This document shows, piece by piece, positions 26,043 through 34,172 of a DNA stretch of 64,000 nucleotides; positions within the stretch are counted from its first letter, which is position 1; every line of letters starts with the position of its first letter. The translations under genes were made by a program, and so were the position numbers. The notes below the pieces were generated by a model. It searched no databases and was not told the DNA's origin. It was given only the letters and a program-made list of their open reading frames with translations. The DNA is from JAJYUU01 sp963822955 (GTDB taxonomy: Bacteria > Actinomycetota > Actinomycetes > Streptosporangiales > Streptosporangiaceae): assembly GCA_963822955.1 (NCBI GenBank), contig CAWGJS010000001.1:372001-436000 (forward strand). The letters run 5' to 3'.

Positions 26043-26546
26043 GTGAGCCAGGTTGGCCAAGGGCCCGGAGCCGTGCAGCCTGGAACACTCATGCACAAGG
26101 CGATCCCGCCGCGCATGGTCGAGCCGTACCTGACCGGCCGGCGGTCGATTATCTCCGGATTCGTGCACCGGCTGGCAGACGCTCAGGCGACCAGCCCCCG
26201 GGATCTGCACCACCTGCTCGGTCTCGGCTACGAAGGCTCGGACTTCAGCCCGGACATGGACGAGATCTACGTGCTGCGCTGGCGGGCAGTAGGGACCGAG
26301 GCTTACCAGGTGCCGTACTCGCCTGAGCACGGTGGCGACTGGACGATGAAGCCGCCCTTCACCGGGACCGGCTTCACACCGGCCGACGATCAGCGCGTCG
26401 CCGAGTACTTCACCGACCCGATTCCCGTTCCCGTGGGTGCCGAGATCCACCGGATCAGCGTCGATAAGTCTGACTTCATTGCCCGTTATGACGGCCAAGT
26501 CTGGCTCCGTCCGGCAGAAGGGTCTGAGCTTTGCGTTACCGGCTGA
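26043..26546 (+). CDS. conserved-looking protein of unknown function, first gene of a two-gene module
   Basis: I do not recognise a functional family. The product is about 167 residues, soluble, rich in aromatic and acidic residues (MVEPYLTGRRSIISGFVHRL, GYEGSDFSPDMDEIYVLRWR), with no signal peptide or membrane segment. The GTG at 26043 is chosen for the long G-run 5 nt upstream; an ATG at 25974 would add 23 residues of unlike composition. Its end overlaps the next gene by 16 bp, so the two are translated together. The 174 bp upstream, shared with the divergent SseB gene, should hold the promoter. Confidence 0.6.
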   Translation: MSQVGQGPGAVQPGTLMHKAIPPRMVEPYLTGRRSIISGFVHRLADAQATSPRDLHHLLGLGYEGSDFSPDMDEIYVLRWRAVGTEAYQVPYSPEHGGDWTMKPPFTGTGFTPADDQRVAEYFTDPIPVPVGAEIHRISVDKSDFIARYDGQVWLRPAEGSELCVTG

Positions 26547-27649
26547 TGGCCACGTACCAGGGATCGCCTTTCGAGGCCGGGATCGGGCCGACGGACGGGG
26601 ACATCGTCCTGTTCGCCGCATGCCCGCCGCCGGAGTATCTGGGCTTCGAGCCCGCAACCGGACACTGGCGCAAGCAGCTGCGGCTTGGCGATGTGCAGGC
26701 GGTCTGGGAATCCAGGCCGGTGGGCAAGTTCCGCGGCGAGCGGTGCATGGTCCTGGATGACCTGGGTGACCGGCTGCACATCGGGTACCTCGGCCACGAC
26801 GGCTACAAGGCCGAGCAGCTGGGCTACTGGCAAGTGGACCGCGGCGTCTTCGAGCTGGTCGCGCCGAGGACCGAGGTAACCGACATTCTCGAGGAGCGCG
26901 CCGAACACGGCCGCCAGGCGAGCTCGACCGAACACGGTCCTGCGGGCCACCTGCCGCCCCGGCCGTACGATTCCGCCGCGTACCAGATTCCGACCAGGAA
27001 CGACTCCGCCCGTTCTGCCGCGCCGGCTGCAGCGCCCGACGATGCCGGCTACTTCGCACCCGCCAGCCTGCCTGAGCCCTCCGGCTACCTGCCACCGCCC
27101 GCCGACCAGCCTGTGCCAGCCGGCCAGCCTGTCTCAGCCGGCGCCGCCGAGCAGCCAGGGCAGGCTTATTTCTGGCAGCCCGTTCCCGACGGGGCAGCCG
27201 GCGTCACTCTGCCTGTCGCAACCGAGGCACCGCTGCCGCTCGAGGCAGAGGCGCTGCGTGCGGCGTCGGCCTCTCGGCGGCCGCGCCGGGCGCCGGCAGT
27301 GCCGCAGGCCGACACGGCCCGAGCAAAGCCAGCGCCATCCCGGCAGCGCCGCTCGGCCCGCCGCCGGATGGCGACCGAGCAGCTGTTCGCCGACCTCGCT
27401 GACCTGGCCGGCATCCCGGCCGACGCCTACTCGATCGGCGAGGATGTCGAAGGCGCCTTGTGCCTCCTCCAGCTCGGCGACAAGTTTGAGGTCTACCACT
27501 CGGCTGGCGGCGCCCAGCATGAGCTCCAGATCTTCCCGACCGAAGAGTCAGCCTGCTTCTACCTGTTCGGTGTGCTGGCTGCCGAGGCAGTCCGCAACGG
27601 CACGCTCGGGCGTGTGCCGACCGCCGCGCACGCGAGCACCGCGGGCTGA
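26531..27649 (+). CDS. protein of unknown function, second gene of the two-gene module
   Basis: A 372-residue product in three parts. An N-terminal compact domain (about 1-120: MRYRLMATYQGSPFEAGIG, then VLDDLGDRLHIGYLGHDGY) is followed by a long Pro/Ala-rich linker (about 125-275) with an 18-bp duplication. A C-terminal domain comes last (about 280-365: EQLFADLADLAGIPADAYSI, EVYHSAGGAQHELQIFPTEE). The start is a TTG at 26531 with GAAGGG about 9 nt before it; the ATG at 26546 overlapping the upstream stop is an alternative. No enzyme motif is seen. The overlap with the preceding gene suggests the two proteins act together. A strong hairpin lies downstream. Confidence 0.7.
   Translation: MRYRLMATYQGSPFEAGIGPTDGDIVLFAACPPPEYLGFEPATGHWRKQLRLGDVQAVWESRPVGKFRGERCMVLDDLGDRLHIGYLGHDGYKAEQLGYWQVDRGVFELVAPRTEVTDILEERAEHGRQASSTEHGPAGHLPPRPYDSAAYQIPTRNDSARSAAPAAAPDDAGYFAPASLPEPSGYLPPPADQPVPAGQPVSAGAAEQPGQAYFWQPVPDGAAGVTLPVATEAPLPLEAEALRAASASRRPRRAPAVPQADTARAKPAPSRQRRSARRRMATEQLFADLADLAGIPADAYSIGEDVEGALCLLQLGDKFEVYHSAGGAQHELQIFPTEESACFYLFGVLAAEAVRNGTLGRVPTAAHASTAG
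27106..27141. repeat. 18-bp tandem duplication in a linker
   Basis: Two 18-bp units (27106-27123, 27124-27141) differing at two bases, encoding QPVPAG/QPVSAG in the proline-rich linker of the unknown protein. Confidence 0.7.
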
Positions 27650-27730
27650 GCCGAGCGCAGCCGGGAGAACTAGCTGCGGGGTTGCCCAACTTCGCACCGG
27701 CGGACACCACCGCCAGCTAGGGTTCAACTT

Positions 27731-27776
27731 GCCGGCGGGGCTGAAGGTCCCCCGCTCCCCAAGCAGCCCCGCCGGC
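27731..27776 (+). terminator. strong hairpin with 13-bp perfect arms
   Basis: Arms at 27731-27743 and 27764-27776 are perfect reverse complements (GCCGGCGGGGCTG type) with a 20-nt loop. It lies 82 bp after the stop of the unknown two-gene module and about 100 bp before the epimerase gene. There is no T-run, which is common for terminators in high-GC actinomycetes. A regulatory hairpin is the alternative. Confidence 0.5.
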
Positions 27777-27877
27777 ATCTCGCAGCTGCCGCACACACAG
27801 CCGGCCTCGGTCCGTCTGGCCATCACTCCGGGCGCGCCATCAGTCCGGACCAGTCGGCGCATGCCAGAGTTGATCCC

Positions 27878-28810
27878 ATGCGAGAACCGACTGTCCCGCT
27901 GACGGGCGCGCAGCACGAGATCGCCGCGGGGGATTACCGGGCTACTGTCACCGAGCTTGGCGCCGGGCTGCGCACGCTCAGCCATCTCGGCCGCCCGGTG
28001 ATCGCTACCTACGACGCCGACGACGTCCCGCCCGCTGGTGCCGGGCAGCTCCTGGCTCCGTGGCCGAACCGGGTCGACCACGGGCGTTATACCTTTGGCG
28101 GCCGCAGTTACCAGCTCGACATATCCGAGCCTGCACGCGACAACGCGATTCACGGCCTCACAAGGTTCGCCAGCTGGAGCCTGATTGCGGCGGCAGCTGA
28201 CTACATCGAGCTCGGCCTGCGGCTGCTCGGGCGGCCAGGCTACCCGTTCTGCCTCGAGCTACGGGCGGGCTACCGCCTCACCGCGGCGACCGGCCTGGAA
28301 GTAACCGTCTCGGCTAGCAACGCCGGCACCCGGCCAGCACCGTTCGGCACCGGCTCGCACCCCTACCTCCGGGCTGGCACCGGCACCGTTGATGACTGGC
28401 GGCTGCAGCTGCCCGCCGCGCGCTGGCAGCCGGCCGATGACCGTGGCATCCCGGCCGGGCGACCCGTGGAGGTAGCCGGGTCGCAGTATGACTTCCGTGA
28501 GCGCCGCACGATCGGCAGCACCTCACTCGACACTGCATTCACGGGCCTGTACACCGGCGAGGACGGCCGCGCCTGGGCCAGGCTGACCGGGCCGGACGCC
28601 GAGCTCGCACTCTGGGCCGGACCTGGGTATCGCTGGCTGCAGGTGTTTACCGGCGATCCGCTCGGTCCGGACGCACGCCGCCGGTCTCTCGCCATCGAGC
28701 CGATGACCTGTCCGCCCAACGCCTTCGTCACCGGCACGGACCTGCTGACCATCGAGCCGGGCCAGAGCGCCAGGCAGCAATGGGGCATCCAGGCACGGAC
28801 AATCAGGTAG
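27878..28810 (+). CDS. aldose 1-epimerase family protein
   Basis: Beta-sandwich mutarotase of the GalM/YphB superfamily, interconverting anomers of free hexoses or pentoses. Visible hallmarks are a catalytic-type His in DNAIHGLTRF, a second in GTGSHPYLRAG, and a likely base Glu in LAIEPMTCPPNAF. Length is 310 residues. The ATG at 27878 is close after a weak site. It overlaps the convergent nucleotidyltransferase gene by 8 bp at the 3' end. The sugar is not known; the xylose locus lies only 6 kb away but is not directly linked. Confidence 0.87.
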   Translation: MREPTVPLTGAQHEIAAGDYRATVTELGAGLRTLSHLGRPVIATYDADDVPPAGAGQLLAPWPNRVDHGRYTFGGRSYQLDISEPARDNAIHGLTRFASWSLIAAAADYIELGLRLLGRPGYPFCLELRAGYRLTAATGLEVTVSASNAGTRPAPFGTGSHPYLRAGTGTVDDWRLQLPAARWQPADDRGIPAGRPVEVAGSQYDFRERRTIGSTSLDTAFTGLYTGEDGRAWARLTGPDAELALWAGPGYRWLQVFTGDPLGPDARRRSLAIEPMTCPPNAFVTGTDLLTIEPGQSARQQWGIQARTIR

Positions 28811-29441
28811 GGAACGGGGTCGTTCCGGCCAGCAGCGACTCGATCCGGGCCAGATCCTCCGGCGTATCGATATCGTCAGGCCGGCCGGTGTCGCCGCACT
28901 CGATCTCCGTCACCAGGTCGCGGTGCGTGCGCAGGAACGGGCGCGCGCCCACATCGCCGACTGCCACGCCGATTACCTCGGGCCAGTGCTCGCGGCCGAT
29001 CAGGACCGGGTTGCGCGGCCGTCCGTCATAGCACGCGACGGCAATGCTGGCGCCGGCCGCGTGCGCGCCGATCAGGCGGCGCACAGATTCCGGGCCCACG
29101 AGCGGCTGGTCGGCCAGCGCGAGCACGGCGGCCAGGCACTCGGCTGGCACCGCAGCGAGGCCGACGGCCAGCGACGAGCCCATCCCCGACCGCCAGTCCG
29201 GATTGTGGACGCCGATCACGGACGGTACGCGGCCGCTTCCGCCAGCGCCGTCCAGCTGAGGACTGAGCGGGCCGGTCGCGCCAGACACCACGATCACAGG
29301 GTTTGCGCCACCGTCCTGCAGCAGCGCGATACCGCGGCACACCAGCGAGCGGCCGCCTAGCTCGATCAGGGCCTTGGGCCGGCCAAGCCTGCTTCCCTCA
29401 CCAGCGGCGAGAAGTACGCCCGCCACGTTCCCTGACGTCAC
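28803..29441 (-). CDS. MobA-like / molybdenum cofactor nucleotidyltransferase family protein
   Basis: Nucleotide-diphospho-sugar transferase fold. The N-terminal signature is GVLLAAGEGSRLGRPKALIE, and the metal/NTP region includes VLALADQPLVGPESVRRLI. Length is 212 residues. Such proteins (MocA/CoxI-associated) attach CMP or GMP to molybdopterin for xanthine dehydrogenase-family enzymes. The GTG start lies directly after the XdhC stop with no gap (TGA then GTG), so the two are coupled. No molybdenum hydroxylase subunit lies in the window. Confidence 0.85.
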   Translation of the reverse strand: MTSGNVAGVLLAAGEGSRLGRPKALIELGGRSLVCRGIALLQDGGANPVIVVSGATGPLSPQLDGAGGSGRVPSVIGVHNPDWRSGMGSSLAVGLAAVPAECLAAVLALADQPLVGPESVRRLIGAHAAGASIAVACYDGRPRNPVLIGREHWPEVIGVAVGDVGARPFLRTHRDLVTEIECGDTGRPDDIDTPEDLARIESLLAGTTPFPT

Positions 29442-30596
29442 TCACGCGGTCCGCTCGTCTGCCACCTCGGGCGCCAGCCGGTCACCCGGCAGGTGACCGT
29501 GGTGGATCCTGCCGCTCGTGGCGGTCAGCGGCTGTCCAGTGCCGCCCCAGCGGAGCTGGATCAGCTCAGCCGCAATCGCCACGGCAGTCTCCTCGGGCGT
29601 GCGCGCGCCCAGGTCAAGGCCGATCGGCGAGCGGAGCCGGGCGAGCTCAGCCTCGGTCAGGCCTGCCTCGCGCAGCCGGGCTAGGCGGTCGTCGTGGGTG
29701 CGCCTGCTGCCCATCGCGCCGATGTAGGCCGCCGGCCGGCGCAGCGCCACCTCCAGCAGCGGGACATCGAACTTGGGGTCGTGCGTCAGCACGCAGATGA
29801 CAGTCCGCTCGTCGGTAGCGATGCCGGACAGATAGCGATGCGGCCAGTCGGTGATGACCTCATCCGCGTCGGGGAACCGCGATGCAGTCGCGAAGACCGG
29901 GCGCGCGTCGCACACCGTGACCCGATAGCCGAGGAACTTGCCGGCCCGGGCCACCGCCGCAGCGAAGTCGATCGCGCCGAACACGAGCATGCGCGGGGCC
30001 GGGGCAAACGACTGGACGAAAACCGCGAGCTCGTCCCGCCTGCGCTCACCGTCCGGACCGTAGCGACGGACCCCCGTAAGGCCCTGCGCCAGCATCCCGC
30101 GAGCATCGTCGTCGACGGCCTCGTCAAGCCGGTCCCCGGCGCCGAGCGTGCCGGTGGCGTGCTCGTCCTGCCAGATGATCCTGCGGGCACCGACGGTGCC
30201 CGGTCCCTCAATCACGGTGGCAACGGCCACCGGCCGGCCGTCCCGGACCGCGTCAGCGATCTCGCCGAGCTCGGCGAAGCGCTGCTGGCTGACTGGCTCC
30301 ACGAAGATGTCGATGATGCCGCCACAGGTCAGGCCGACCGCGAACGCGTCGTCGTCGCTGATGCCGTACCGCCTGAGTACGGGCTCGCCGATCGCGGTGA
30401 CTTCGGTCGCAAGCTCGTACACTGCACCCTCGACGCAGCCGCCTGACACGCTGCCGACAACCTCGCCCGAGCCGGAGACCGCCATCGCCGCGCCCGGCTC
30501 GCGTGGTGCGCTGCTGAATGTGCGAACCACGGTGGCAAGGCCGAACGTGTCCTCCGCCCCCCACCAGCCGGTGATCGGATCCAGGATGTCGCGCAC
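29442..30596 (-). CDS. XdhC/CoxI family protein
   Basis: Maturation factor that binds molybdenum cofactor, protects or sulfurates it and inserts it into xanthine dehydrogenase-type enzymes. The N-terminal XdhC domain reads VRTFSSAPREPGAAMAV followed by VVGSVSGGCVEGAVYELA with a conserved Cys. The C-terminal Rossmann domain reads MLVFGAIDFAAAVARAGK, then CVLTHDPKFDVPLLEVAL and YIGAMGSRRTHDDRLARL. Length is 384 residues. It is translationally coupled to the MobA-like gene. The client enzyme must be encoded elsewhere. Confidence 0.9.
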   Translation of the reverse strand: MRDILDPITGWWGAEDTFGLATVVRTFSSAPREPGAAMAVSGSGEVVGSVSGGCVEGAVYELATEVTAIGEPVLRRYGISDDDAFAVGLTCGGIIDIFVEPVSQQRFAELGEIADAVRDGRPVAVATVIEGPGTVGARRIIWQDEHATGTLGAGDRLDEAVDDDARGMLAQGLTGVRRYGPDGERRRDELAVFVQSFAPAPRMLVFGAIDFAAAVARAGKFLGYRVTVCDARPVFATASRFPDADEVITDWPHRYLSGIATDERTVICVLTHDPKFDVPLLEVALRRPAAYIGAMGSRRTHDDRLARLREAGLTEAELARLRSPIGLDLGARTPEETAVAIAAELIQLRWGGTGQPLTATSGRIHHGHLPGDRLAPEVADERTA

Positions 30597-30718
30597 TAAC
30601 GGGTCACCTCAGCGACGTGTCTCAGGCCGGCTATCCGGCCTTTCACCGGGCTAACAACTGCGACACCGGCCATCTTCCAAGGCTACGTGCCCGCGGCTCC
30701 CCGGCGCGATCTTCCTGA

Positions 30719-30736
30719 CCAGTCGGTCCCGACTGG
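30719..30736. repeat. perfect 8-bp inverted repeat, 2-nt loop
   Basis: CCAGTCGG-TC-CCGACTGG in the 185-bp gap between the PPOX stop and the XdhC start. Either a terminator stem for the PPOX gene or an operator upstream of xdhC. Confidence 0.4.
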
Positions 30737-30781
30737 GATGTTTGTGGTGATCCGGCAGCTACCGGGCGCCGACCGGGGCGC

Positions 30782-31225
30782 CTAGCCCGGATTGCTGTAG
30801 ATCCTCGTCGGCGTCACGAGCACGACCGCCCGGCGCTCCGCCGCCATCACCCGGTCGAACTCGTCCCAGTCCTCGTGGGTGCCGCCAGCGGCGGTAAACA
30901 CCGCCCGGCGCAGCAGCCTGAGCTGCTCGGGATCGGATTCTGCCGCCGGGTCGTCCGGCCCGATGATCCTGGCCTGACCCTCGACGGCGGCCCATTGCCA
31001 GCCAGCCCGGAAGGTAACGGTGACCTGCGGCCTGGCGCGCAAGTTAGCGAGCTTTGCCGGGCCGTAGGTCACGAAGCCCACGACGTCGTGCCCGGTGGCC
31101 GGATCTGCCAGGACGCCGGCATTGACGAGCGAGGACTGAATCGTGCCATCGGCCCGAGCTGTCGAGATCAGTGCGAGGAACTTGTCACGGCTGCCGATCA
31201 CGGCAGCGTCGGACAACGTTGTCAT
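30782..31225 (-). CDS. PPOX-class F420-dependent oxidoreductase
   Basis: Small split-barrel flavin/deazaflavin-binding protein of the pyridoxamine 5'-phosphate oxidase class. Visible pattern: RDKFLALISTARADGTIQSS, then VTYGPAKLANLRARPQVTVT, WAAVEGQARIIG and the C-terminal RRAVVLVTPTRIYSNPG. Length is 147 residues. Relatives reduce varied substrates with F420; the substrate here is unknown. The 235 bp upstream, before ribH, contains no convincing gene; a 64-codon frame there is not supported. Confidence 0.87.
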   Translation of the reverse strand: MTTLSDAAVIGSRDKFLALISTARADGTIQSSLVNAGVLADPATGHDVVGFVTYGPAKLANLRARPQVTVTFRAGWQWAAVEGQARIIGPDDPAAESDPEQLRLLRRAVFTAAGGTHEDWDEFDRVMAAERRAVVLVTPTRIYSNPG

Positions 31226-31460
31226 AGCTCATCCTGTCTGGCGCGCAAACGCTTTCCCTGAGGCACCTAACCGAATGCGGCGGCGGCGTAATCCTGGCAC
31301 GCTGACGCGGCTTCACCGATCACCACGGCTACCATTACCGCGTCGCGCCCGGCTAGCCGACGTCGCAGAGCCCCAACATCCATGCGGTTTCCTGCGGGCA
31401 AAAAGAACATTTCACTCGGCGAAGCGAAGGAAATCGCATGGATGTGTCTCCGGGCGCCCA

Positions 31461-31934
31461 TCAGGCGCGCAGCGACCTCAGCACCAGTGCCGTTTCCAGT
31501 GCGGCAACGACCGCATCCCAGCCCTTGTCCTCCGCGCTACCGGGGCCGCCGCTGCGGTCACGGGCCTGCTGCAGGGTGTCACACGTCAGCACCCCGTTGC
31601 CGACTGGCGTCCCGGCGTCCAGCGCCACCCTCGTCAGCCCGTAGGTCACCGCGTCGCAGACATAGTCGAAGTGCGGCGTACCGCCGCGGATGACTGCGCC
31701 CAGGCAAGCGACAGCGTCGTGCCGACGGGCCAGCTCGGCCGCTACCACCGGCAGCTCGACGGCGCCTGGCACCCGGACCAGTCGCGGATCGGGGATCCCG
31801 CATGCGCGAGCCGCGGCCAGCGCGCGGTCCACGAGCTGATCGGCAATCTCGGCGTGCCAGCGCGTCGCCGCGATGGCGACGGTCAGTCCGGCGGCGTCGA
31901 TCACCTGCCCGTCCGGGCGGCCTTCACCGCTCAC
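31461..31934 (-). CDS. ribH: 6,7-dimethyl-8-ribityllumazine synthase
   Basis: Penultimate step of riboflavin biosynthesis, joining the ribityl-pyrimidine and dihydroxybutanone phosphate. Motifs: VRVPGAVELPVVAAELARR, CLGAVIRGGTPHFDYVCDAV (with the catalytic-region His) and GVLTCDTLQQARDRSG. Length is 157 residues. It overlaps ribBA by 4 bp and is the last gene of the ribE-ribBA-ribH operon controlled by the upstream FMN riboswitch. Confidence 0.95.
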   Translation of the reverse strand: MSGEGRPDGQVIDAAGLTVAIAATRWHAEIADQLVDRALAAARACGIPDPRLVRVPGAVELPVVAAELARRHDAVACLGAVIRGGTPHFDYVCDAVTYGLTRVALDAGTPVGNGVLTCDTLQQARDRSGGPGSAEDKGWDAVVAALETALVLRSLRA

Positions 31935-33202
31935 TGCGCCGCGCCGTCCTCGATGACGGGCAGGTTGTCGATCTGATGGCCCAGCCGATCCCGCTTGGCA
32001 GTGAGGTACCGCACGTTATGCGGCGTCAGCGCGGACGGAAGCCCGACGCGGCCAGTGATCTGGAGCCCGAACCCGGCCAGCCCGTCCACCTTCGCCGGGT
32101 TGTTGGTCAGCAGCCGCAGCGACTGCACGCCGAGATCGGTCAGCATCTGCGCGCCGGTTGAGTACTCGCGCGCGTCCACCGGAAGGCCGAGCTCGGTGTT
32201 GGCGTCGACCGTGTCAGCCCCGCCATCCTGGAGCTGGTAGGCCCGCAGCTTCGACAGCAGCCCGATCCCCCGGCCCTCGTGACCGCGTAGGTACAGCACC
32301 ACGCCGCGGCCCTCAGCGGCAATCGCTGCCATCGCGGCGTCCAGCTGGGCGCCGCAGTCGCAGCGATGGGACCCGAAGACATCTCCGGTCAGGCACTCGG
32401 AGTGCATGCGGACGAGCACATCCGGGCCGGGAGCGGTCAGGTCGCCGAGCACGAGGGCCAGGTGCTCGGTACCGTCGACCGAGTTCAGGTAGCCGATGGC
32501 TCGCCAGTCGCCGAACTGGTTGGGCAGATGAGTCTCGACCACCCGGCTCACGACCCGCTCGTGCTGCCGGCGGTAGGAGATCAGCTGCTCGATCGAGATC
32601 AGCGCCAGGCCGTGCTCGTCAGCGAACTTGCGCAGCTCCGGCAGCCGGGCCATGGTGCCGTCGTCATTGACGATCTCGGCAAGGACGCCCGCCGGGGTCA
32701 GGCCGGCCAGGCGCGCCAGGTCGACGGCCGCCTCGGTGTGCCCGCGCCGCCGCAGCACGCCACCCGGCGCGTAGCGGAGCGGGAACACGTGACCGGGCCG
32801 GACGATCTCGTATGGCTCAGTGGCCGAGTCCACCAGGGTGCGGATGGTCTTAGCCCTGTCGGCTGCGGAGATCCCTGTCGTCACGCCATCGCGGGCGTCC
32901 ACGCTGATCGTGTAGGCGGTGCGCATCCGCTCGGCATTCTGGCTGGTCATGAGCGGCAGCTGGAGGCGGTCCAGCATCTCCCCCGGCATCGGCACGCAGA
33001 TGACGCCGCTGGTGTAGCGGATCATGAAGGTGAGCAGCAGCGGAGTAGCCTTGCTCGCCGCGAAGATGATGTCGCCCTCGTTCTCGCGATCCGCGTCGTC
33101 CACGACCACGACCGGCCGCCCGGCCGCGATATTGGCCACCGCGCGTGCCACGTCGTCCAGCCGGGGATCGGCCGCAGCCAGCGGGCCCGCCGCGGGGGTC
33201 AT
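31931..33202 (-). CDS. ribBA: bifunctional 3,4-dihydroxy-2-butanone 4-phosphate synthase / GTP cyclohydrolase II
   Basis: Two committed steps of riboflavin synthesis in one polypeptide. The N-terminal RibB domain (about 1-215) shows VVVVDDADRENEGDIIFAAS, YTSGVICVPM and GHTEAAVDLARLAGL. The C-terminal RibA domain shows VRMHSECLTGDVFGSHRCDC with the zinc cysteines, then LRGHEGRGIGLLSKLRAYQL. Length is 423 residues. It overlaps ribE upstream and ribH downstream by 4 bp each. No ribD is present in this cluster, so the deaminase/reductase is elsewhere. Confidence 0.96.
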   Translation of the reverse strand: MTPAAGPLAAADPRLDDVARAVANIAAGRPVVVVDDADRENEGDIIFAASKATPLLLTFMIRYTSGVICVPMPGEMLDRLQLPLMTSQNAERMRTAYTISVDARDGVTTGISAADRAKTIRTLVDSATEPYEIVRPGHVFPLRYAPGGVLRRRGHTEAAVDLARLAGLTPAGVLAEIVNDDGTMARLPELRKFADEHGLALISIEQLISYRRQHERVVSRVVETHLPNQFGDWRAIGYLNSVDGTEHLALVLGDLTAPGPDVLVRMHSECLTGDVFGSHRCDCGAQLDAAMAAIAAEGRGVVLYLRGHEGRGIGLLSKLRAYQLQDGGADTVDANTELGLPVDAREYSTGAQMLTDLGVQSLRLLTNNPAKVDGLAGFGLQITGRVGLPSALTPHNVRYLTAKRDRLGHQIDNLPVIEDGAAQ

Positions 33203-33813
33203 TGCATCCTCCCCGCGAGCAGGCGCTCCACGTACTTGGCGATCATGTCGACCTCAAGGTTCACGACGTCACCTGCCTGCTTGCGGCCAAGCGTGGTCCG
33301 CTGCAGTGTCTCCGGGATCAGGCTCACCTCGAACCAGTGCCAGTGATCCCCGGCGGTGTCACCGAGGGCCGAGACCGTCAGGCTGATGCCGTCGACGGCC
33401 ACCGATCCTTTCTCCACCAGGTAACGCGCGAGCTGCGGTGGCATCGAGATCCGCACTACCTCCCAGCCGGCGGCTGGCCGGCGGGCCAGGATCGTTCCGG
33501 TGCCATCGACGTGACCCTGCACGATGTGGCCGCCAAGGCGGCCGTCCGGGCGAAGCGGCCGTTCCAGGTTCACCGGCGCGCCCGGAGTCAGGACGCCCAG
33601 GCTGGACCGGCTCAGGGTCTCCCCCATCACGTCCGCGCTAAATTCGCCGTTGCTGGTCCCGGTCACCGTCAGGCACACGCCGTTGATTGCGATCGAGTCA
33701 CCACGGGACGCGTCGCTGGTGACGACCGGTCCCCGGACTATGAGCCGGGCCGAGTCGCCGCTCATCTCGATGCCGACGACCTCGCCGAGTTCTTCCACTA
33801 TCCCGGTAAACAC
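33199..33813 (-). CDS. ribE: riboflavin synthase alpha chain
   Basis: Dismutates two lumazine molecules to riboflavin. The 204-residue product has the two tandem lumazine-binding repeats: FTGIVEELGEVVGIEM with GDSIAINGVCLTVT, and GHIVQGHVDGTG with GSVAVDGISLTVS. The GTG at 33813 is chosen because GGAGGAGG lies just upstream and the family N-terminus results; an open frame to 33921 is not used. It is the first gene behind the FMN riboswitch and overlaps ribBA by 4 bp. Confidence 0.95.
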   Translation of the reverse strand: MFTGIVEELGEVVGIEMSGDSARLIVRGPVVTSDASRGDSIAINGVCLTVTGTSNGEFSADVMGETLSRSSLGVLTPGAPVNLERPLRPDGRLGGHIVQGHVDGTGTILARRPAAGWEVVRISMPPQLARYLVEKGSVAVDGISLTVSALGDTAGDHWHWFEVSLIPETLQRTTLGRKQAGDVVNLEVDMIAKYVERLLAGRMQ

Positions 33814-33945
33814 CGTGTCCTCCTCCGGAGCCCCGCACCGACTGGGGTACTGCCCTTCCTCGGGCTCCGGGGATGCGCTATCAGCGCAAACGCGGGACTC
33901 GTACCGGATCGAACCCCGCACCTAGGGGCCGGCTGTCACCGCGCA

Positions 33946-34070
33946 CGTGCTGCCTCCCATCCGGACTTTAACCGTCGGTCCCGGAATTTCACCGGGTCAG
34001 CCAGCCGAAGGCCTCGGCTGGGTCGCGGACTGTCACCGCCGGTTCGGAGTTTCACCGACCCCGGAGCACG
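33946..34070 (-). promoter_or_regulatory. FMN riboswitch (RFN element)
   Basis: Read on the minus strand, the conserved blocks appear in the correct order: GGGGTCGGTGAAACTCCG, AACCGGCGGTGACAGTCC, a variable stem, then GGTGAAATTCCGGGACCG, ACGGTTAAAGTCCGGATGG and GAGGCAGCACG. These form the six-helix FMN aptamer. It ends about 130 nt before the ribE start, leaving room for an expression platform. FMN binding should reduce expression of ribE-ribBA-ribH. Confidence 0.95.
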
Positions 34071-34172
34071 CTTGCTTGCGAGAACCAGTGTGCCACGCCG
34101 GGTATTCCGTTGTCGCGCGGCGAACCTGTGGCCTGGCCCACTCTGTCTGGACGCAGCTCCAGGCCTCTCGGC

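Noticed and set aside
25869..27095. Upstream two-thirds of a 662-codon minus-strand frame ending in the SseB-domain gene
   Set aside because: Lies antisense to the two-gene unknown module, has no domain, and the SseB protein has its own start at 25868.
27715..27780. tRNA-like GGTTCAA motif
   Set aside because: No acceptor, D or anticodon stems can be formed around it; the structure is a plain hairpin.
31267..31461. 64-codon minus-strand frame between ribH and the PPOX gene
   Set aside because: No recognisable family, no ribosome site, overlaps the ribH stop only by chance; kept as unannotated intergenic sequence.
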